Source: Akkermansia muciniphila (GTDB lineage: Bacteria; Verrucomicrobiota; Verrucomicrobiia; Verrucomicrobiales; V1-33). From it: 47,792 bases of DNA. The notes under the pieces are model-generated. The model was not told the origin of the DNA, did no database searches, and was given only the letters and a program-made list of their open reading frames with translations. The translations under genes and the position numbers were made by a program. Below, piece by piece: positions 44,058 through 47,792 of the stretch (positions within the stretch are counted from its first letter, which is position 1; every line of letters begins with the position of its first letter). Location of the stretch: assembly GCA_943333275.1 (NCBI GenBank), contig CALQSQ010000037.1, positions 1-47,792 of the forward strand, given 5' to 3'.

Positions 44058-44699
44058 TCAGGAAGATTCCTCCTTGGTGGCCGGGGCTTCGGCGGTGGTT
44101 TCCGATGGTACTTCCTCGTGGTCGACGATTTCGCCGGAGAAGTTGGCCTCCAACCGAGCGAGAATTTTGTCGGCTCCGGCGAAACGGAGGTCATCGATCA
44201 CGGTCTTCTTTGTGGTCTCGCTGTTTTTATAATAAATCTTGGCGAGTCCCTTGAGTTTCCAAGGGCGTTTGTCGATGCGGTGGACGCTGGCGAAGGGAAT
44301 GGCGCGGCCCCACGGGGGGGTGAAGGAGGTGGCATCGGCGGTGAGTTTCTTGGGGTAACTCAGCAGATAATAGATGAGGCACACGGCCCCAAGAATTCCA
44401 ACGCCGACGCCCCAGTGGAATTGTTCATCGATCTTGCGCTGGTCCATTTTCTCCGGTTCCTGACTGCTCCACCCCTGGGAGGCGGCGAATTTGGGCCATT
44501 CCTCGATTTTGTTCTCGGCTTTGTATCGTTGGAAGGTCTCGTATTGTTTCAATTTGTCGGGATAACCGACTTTCCAGTCGTAGAAGAAATAAACCGACAA
44601 CAGGAGCGGGAGGATGGCGAAGGGGACGACCCTGCGCCAGAGGTACCACTTGGTGGCATGGCAGGTGATGTCGGATGACGACGAGGGGGTGTCGGACAT
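44058..44699 (-). CDS. two-helix membrane protein (213 aa), unknown
   Basis: Two membrane helices (VVPFAILPLLLSVYFFYDW and WGVGVGILGAVCLIYYLL) flank a charged loop of about 60 residues (KLKQYETFQRYKAENKIEEWPKF). A C-terminal cytoplasmic region contains a PH-like strand pattern (FTPPWGRAIPFASVHRIDKRPWKLKGLAKIYYKN) and an acidic, Glu/Ala/Thr-rich tail. The ATG at 44699 gives the natural N-terminus; the frame stays open far upstream through the mrp/dapL antisense strand, which is not coding. It is divergent from mrp across a palindrome-bearing gap. The leader is CCCCTCCCCC before the ATG. Confidence 0.75.
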   Translation of the reverse strand: MSDTPSSSSDITCHATKWYLWRRVVPFAILPLLLSVYFFYDWKVGYPDKLKQYETFQRYKAENKIEEWPKFAASQGWSSQEPEKMDQRKIDEQFHWGVGVGILGAVCLIYYLLSYPKKLTADATSFTPPWGRAIPFASVHRIDKRPWKLKGLAKIYYKNSETTKKTVIDDLRFAGADKILARLEANFSGEIVDHEEVPSETTAEAPATKEESS

Positions 44700-44781
44700 G
44701 GGGGAGGGGGCGGTAGTGAATGGTTGTTTTCCTCCACAACGGGGAAAAAGGCAATCGTTTTCCGTGACGGGAGGGGTGCGG

Positions 44782-44799
44782 GTGCAAATCAATTTGCAC
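44782..44799. promoter_or_regulatory. perfect 18-bp palindrome upstream of mrp
   Basis: GTGCAAATCAATTTGCAC has 8-bp complementary arms and a 2-nt centre. It lies in the divergent region, 30 nt upstream of the mrp start (44829) and 82 nt from the start at 44699. This is a typical geometry for a dimeric repressor or activator site. The regulator is unknown. Confidence 0.38.
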
Positions 44800-44828
44800 T
44801 GCGGGAAATGTGTAGTCTCATCGTCGGC

Positions 44829-45872
44829 ATGATCTCGGAAGCCTCCATCAAAGAAGCGCTGCGCTCGGTGAAATACCCGGGTTTCAGTCGCGACATCGTT
44901 TCGTTCGGCCTTGTCAAATCGGTGCAGATCGACGGGGCGGACGTGACCGTGCGCATGTCCCTGGCGACCCGCGATGCATCGCTGCCACGGCAGATCCACA
45001 GTGCGGCGCTGGCGGTGTTGTCGGAGTTGGAGGGGATCGGCAAGATCAATTTGGATTTCGATATCAAGGAGCCCGAAACACCCGCGGCCACCGGTGGCAC
45101 GCTGGGCAAGAGCAGCATTCCCGGCGTGAAAAAAATCCTCGTCGTGGCCAGCGGCAAGGGCGGGGTGGGGAAGAGCACCGTGGCCGTGAACCTCGCGGTG
45201 GCCCTCAGCCAGACCGGCGCGAAAGTGGGGGTGTGTGATTGCGATCTCTATGGCCCGAGCGTGGCGCATATGTTCGGTTCCAACGCGAAGCCGATGGCGT
45301 CGGATGATAATCAGATCATCCCCATCGAGACCAAGGGGATGAAAATGATTTCCATGGGATTCCTGCTGGAGGACGACTCCCCGGTGATCGTGCGTGGCCC
45401 CATGGCCACGCGCTACACGCAGCAGTTCCTGCGCGGCGTGGTCTGGGGGGAACTGGACTATTTGATTCTCGATCTCCCGCCAGGCACCGGCGATATTCAG
45501 CTGACGATCGTGCAGACGGTCTCGGTGGATGGCGCAGTCATCGTCACCACGCCGCAGGAGGTCGCTCTCATCGATGCCCGCAAGGCCGTGAGTATGTTCG
45601 CCAAGGTGAATGTCCCGATCCTCGGCATCGTCGAGAACATGAGCTATTTCCTCTGCCCCAGCGATGGCAAACGCTACGACATCTTCGGCCAGGGCGGCGG
45701 TGCCAAGGAAGCCGCCCGCCTCAACGTCCCCCTGCTCGCCCAGATTCCCATCGACATCCCCACGCGGGAAGGTGGCGACTCCGGCCATCCCATCACGCTC
45801 CAGGCGGAAAATGCGGTGAAGACGGCATTTCAGGATCTCGCCGGAAAAGTTGCCGCGGCACTTGACGGTTGA
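44829..45872 (+). CDS. mrp: Mrp/NBP35-family Fe-S carrier ATPase, one-cysteine variant
   Basis: 347 residues. An N-terminal MIP18/DUF59 domain (about 3-80) precedes a MinD/ParA-like P-loop (SGKGGVGKST, about 108-117), LDLPPGTGDIQ and NVPILGIVENMSYFLCP. The family carries and delivers Fe-S clusters. The usual CXXC pair that bridges the cluster is present only as C276 with D279 in the second position (CPSDGKRYDIFG). The start at 44829 (MISEASIKEAL) matches the family N-terminus; ATGs at 44808 and 44724 also lie in frame. It is followed by dapL after 117 nt. Confidence 0.94.
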   Translation: MISEASIKEALRSVKYPGFSRDIVSFGLVKSVQIDGADVTVRMSLATRDASLPRQIHSAALAVLSELEGIGKINLDFDIKEPETPAATGGTLGKSSIPGVKKILVVASGKGGVGKSTVAVNLAVALSQTGAKVGVCDCDLYGPSVAHMFGSNAKPMASDDNQIIPIETKGMKMISMGFLLEDDSPVIVRGPMATRYTQQFLRGVVWGELDYLILDLPPGTGDIQLTIVQTVSVDGAVIVTTPQEVALIDARKAVSMFAKVNVPILGIVENMSYFLCPSDGKRYDIFGQGGGAKEAARLNVPLLAQIPIDIPTREGGDSGHPITLQAENAVKTAFQDLAGKVAAALDG

Positions 45873-45891
45873 GAGAGTCGGGGAAATGAGA

Positions 45892-45929
45892 GAGTGGGAA
45901 AATGAGGGGCAATTTCCCCGCATCCACTC
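45892..45929. other. hairpin in the mrp-dapL gap
   Basis: GAGTGG (45892-45897) pairs with CCACTC (45924-45929) around an inner GGGG/CCCC stem (45906-45909 and 45916-45919). The gap also has an imperfect longer inverted repeat, purine-rich on the left and pyrimidine-rich on the right, ending near 45980. No U-run follows, so it is not a clear intrinsic terminator; it could act as a processing or attenuation element. Confidence 0.3.
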
Positions 45930-45989
45930 ACGATCTCCCCCTGCAAACCTCACTTTTCCTACTCTCCCACTCAACCCACTCCCCATCCC

Positions 45990-47228
45990 ATGGCCCTCCT
46001 CAACGAAAACTACCTCAAACTCAAAGCCGGCTACCTCTTTCCCGAGATTGGCCGCCGTGTCAGCGGCTTTGTCGCCGCCTCCCCGGATGCCGCCAAGCGC
46101 CTGATTCGCTGCGGCATTGGAGATGTCACCGAAGCCCTGCCGCTGGCCGCACGCGAAGCCATGCATGCGGCGGTGGATGAACTGGCCGACCGCGCCACTT
46201 TCAAAGGCTACGGCCCCGAGCAGGGGTATGATTTCCTGCGCACGGCCATTGCGCAGAACATGTTCAGGGATCGCGGCATCAACGTGGCCGATGATGAAAT
46301 TTTTGTTTCTGACGGATCGAAATGCGACACCGGCAACATCCTCGACATCTTCGGCCAGGGCAATCTTCTGGGCATTCCCGACCCCGTTTATCCCGTCTAT
46401 GTGGACACCAATGTCATGGCTGGAAATACCGGCGATGGCGATGCCAGCGGGCGCTACGAGGGCATTCATTACCTGCCATGTAATGAGGGTAATGGATTCA
46501 TGCCCGATGTCCCGCAAAATGAGGCGCTCGATTTGATCTACCTCTGCAGCCCGAACAATCCCACCGGCGCCGCCGCCACCCGCGCGCAGTTGGAAGCCTG
46601 GGTGAAATACGCCAAATCTCATGGATCAATCATCCTCTTCGATGCCGCCTACGAAGCCTTCATCACCGATGCCGACATCCCCCATTCCATTTTCGAAATC
46701 CCCGGCGCCCGCGACTGCGCCATCGAGTTCCGATCCTTCTCCAAACACGGCGGCTTCACCGGCGTCCGCTGCGCCTTCACCGTCATTCCCAAGGAATTGA
46801 TGGCGAAAACCCGCAGTGGCGAATCCCTGCCACTCCACCCGCTCTGGTCGCGCCGCATGACCACGAAATTCAACGGAGCCAGCTACATCGTCCAAAAAGG
46901 AGCCGCAGCGCTCTTTAGCGACAGCGGGAAAAAGCAGGTCACGGAACTCATCAATCATTACCTGGGAAATGCCGCGATTCTCCGCCAGGCCGCCAAGGAT
47001 GCCGGTCTGACCGCGTTCGGTGGTGTGAATGCCCCCTACATCTGGGTGCGCACTCCCAATGGCATGGGCAGTTGGGAATTTTTCGATGTCATGCTCAACA
47101 AGCTCAACGTCGTCGTCACCCCCGGCGCCGGATTCGGCGCTGCCGGCGAAGGTTATTTCCGCATCTCCGCCTTCAACTCCCGCGCCAACGTCGAGGAAGT
47201 CGGCCGCCGTCTGCGCGAGGAACTTTAA
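45990..47228 (+). CDS. dapL: LL-diaminopimelate aminotransferase
   Basis: 412 residues, the usual length. DapL converts tetrahydrodipicolinate directly to LL-diaminopimelate in the short lysine/peptidoglycan precursor pathway used by plants, chlamydiae and other PVC members. Visible are the class I aminotransferase features: [49 protein letters not shown], the pyridoxal-phosphate lysine K252 ([12 protein letters not shown]) and the C-terminal arginine segment [10 protein letters not shown]. It is followed after 6 nt by a thioesterase, likely on the same transcript. The leader is very C/T-rich. Confidence 0.97.
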   Translation: MALLNENYLKLKAGYLFPEIGRRVSGFVAASPDAAKRLIRCGIGDVTEALPLAAREAMHAAVDELADRATFKGYGPEQGYDFLRTAIAQNMFRDRGINVADDEIFVSDGSKCDTGNILDIFGQGNLLGIPDPVYPVYVDTNVMAGNTGDGDASGRYEGIHYLPCNEGNGFMPDVPQNEALDLIYLCSPNNPTGAAATRAQLEAWVKYAKSHGSIILFDAAYEAFITDADIPHSIFEIPGARDCAIEFRSFSKHGGFTGVRCAFTVIPKELMAKTRSGESLPLHPLWSRRMTTKFNGASYIVQKGAAALFSDSGKKQVTELINHYLGNAAILRQAAKDAGLTAFGGVNAPYIWVRTPNGMGSWEFFDVMLNKLNVVVTPGAGFGAAGEGYFRISAFNSRANVEEVGRRLREEL

Positions 47229-47234
47229 CGCAAA

Positions 47235-47675
47235 GTGACCGCCCATCCGAGCATCCACATGGAGGAGGAGGTGATGTTCTACGACACCGACTGCGGTGGA
47301 GTCGTCCACAATATCGCCTACCTCCGGATGATCGAAAAGGCCCGCACCAAGCTGGCCGCCAACATGGGCATGGCCCTGCGCGAGATGGCTTCCACCAGGC
47401 TCTTTCCCGTCGTCGTCCGCACGGAGATCGATTATCGCAAGCCCGCCATCCTTGGCGATTTCCTCCAGATCCACGGCAAACTCACCGGCCTCCAGGGTCC
47501 AAGATTCTGGGTGGAGTTCACCATCCATCGCAACCAACCCGCCGAGCTGCTCATCACCTGCCGTCAGTCCCTCGCGCTCGTTCAGATGCCCGAAGGTCGC
47601 CCGGTGCGGCTACCCGAATCATGGGCGAAATTTTGGCCGGATTTAGTCATGAAAAAGTCCACCGCAAAGGAGTGA
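47235..47675 (+). CDS. hotdog-fold acyl-CoA thioesterase (YbgC/4HBT type)
   Basis: 146 residues starting with GTG, 6 nt after dapL. The N-terminal motif VMFYDTDCGGVVHNIAYLRMIEKAR contains the active-site Asp (YDTDCGGVVHN) of the YbgC/4-hydroxybenzoyl-CoA thioesterase family. RTEIDYRKPAILGD, WVEFTIHR and the C-terminal strand complete the fold. Such enzymes hydrolyse acyl-CoA, sometimes in the Tol-Pal region, but here there is no Tol gene nearby and the substrate is unknown. ATG 47259, inside the frame, is an alternative start. Spacing and orientation suggest an operon with dapL. Confidence 0.88.
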   Translation: MTAHPSIHMEEEVMFYDTDCGGVVHNIAYLRMIEKARTKLAANMGMALREMASTRLFPVVVRTEIDYRKPAILGDFLQIHGKLTGLQGPRFWVEFTIHRNQPAELLITCRQSLALVQMPEGRPVRLPESWAKFWPDLVMKKSTAKE

Positions 47676-47762
47676 AATCGCACCTTGCGGCGGGTGATCG
47701 AATCCATTAATCTGAAGGCGTAATCCGACCAAATTTACCAACCGCCAAACCAGATTCTCCCC

Positions 47763-47792
47763 ATGAACATCGACGAATCAGCACTGGCCGAC
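47763..47792 (+). CDS. start of a truncated gene, unknown
   Basis: Only ten codons are in the window (MNIDESALAD). The ATG is preceded by a C-rich leader (AGATTCTCCCC) like other starts here, 87 nt after the thioesterase gene. The product cannot be identified from this fragment. Confidence 0.35.
   Translation, partial: MNIDESALAD

Noticed and set aside
44700..46622. Upstream extension of the 213-aa membrane protein to an 854-codon frame
   Set aside because: The extra part is antisense to mrp and dapL, both with full catalytic motifs, so the start at 44699 is used.
1..47792. tRNA, rRNA, CRISPR or insertion sequence
   Set aside because: No cloverleaf, rRNA signature, spaced direct-repeat array or transposase motif was recognised by reading both strands; a tRNAscan or similar run was not possible here.

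Overview
The window looks like a chromosomal segment of a GC-rich, SD-poor member of the Verrucomicrobiota (PVC group). Pointers are an LL-diaminopimelate aminotransferase (DapL), a large secreted DUF1549/DUF1553 protein with c-type haem motifs, a Hanks-type kinase with a zinc ribbon and long repeat tail, a threonyl-tRNA synthetase without a TGS domain, and start codons mostly preceded by C/T-rich tracts instead of Shine-Dalgarno sequences. The lineage is inferred from gene content only. No rRNA, tRNA, CRISPR array, transposase or phage gene was seen, so this is ordinary core and semi-core chromosome with some lineage-specific loci.

Layout. 0.1-4.5 kb: HU-family protein (+), then on the minus strand nuoG, a 64-aa membrane protein and recG. 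4.7-14.9 kb: mainly secreted proteins on the plus strand (DUF1549/DUF1553 haem protein, AhpD-like protein, sialidase-like propeller, CbiX/DR2241 chelatase, class C beta-lactamase-like hydrolase), with a minus-strand FN3 membrane-anchored protein. 14.9-21.0 kb (minus): DUF58 protein, TgpA-like transglutaminase, a small secreted protein and thrS. 21.2-23.7 kb (+): ppk1 and an overlapping lipoprotein. 23.7-25.7 kb (minus): a frameshifted MOSC gene followed by a SorAB-type sulfite dehydrogenase. 25.8-32.2 kb: ftsY, a membrane-anchored helical protein, a two-gene ABC exporter, a cupin and an OdhB/SucB-like E2 without a recognisable E1/E3-binding domain. 32.8-38.8 kb: a C39-like cysteine peptidase translationally coupled to a Ser/Thr kinase whose reading frame has no stop and runs antisense through a complete glycosyltransferase gene, then a helical protein with a Ser/Gly/Tyr tail. 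39.0-44.7 kb: L-lactate permease, ybeY, a PgpH-like HD phosphohydrolase and three small membrane proteins. 44.8 kb to the end: mrp, dapL, a hotdog thioesterase and the start of another gene.

How the genes fit together. Respiratory and redox functions recur: NuoG, lactate uptake, sulfite dehydrogenase, the haem protein and a 2-oxoglutarate dehydrogenase-type E2. Envelope functions recur too: transglutaminase/DUF58, ABC exporter, glycosyltransferase and DapL (lysine/peptidoglycan precursor). YbeY and the HD phosphohydrolase form a commonly seen pair.

The strongest leads for something undescribed are: (1) the coupled C39-peptidase/kinase pair with its stop-less kinase antisense to a glycosyltransferase; (2) the minimal OdhB-like E2; (3) the window-wide C/T-rich start-codon leaders; (4) the ThrRS with a Cys-rich insertion; and (5) several perfect palindromes in divergent promoter regions.
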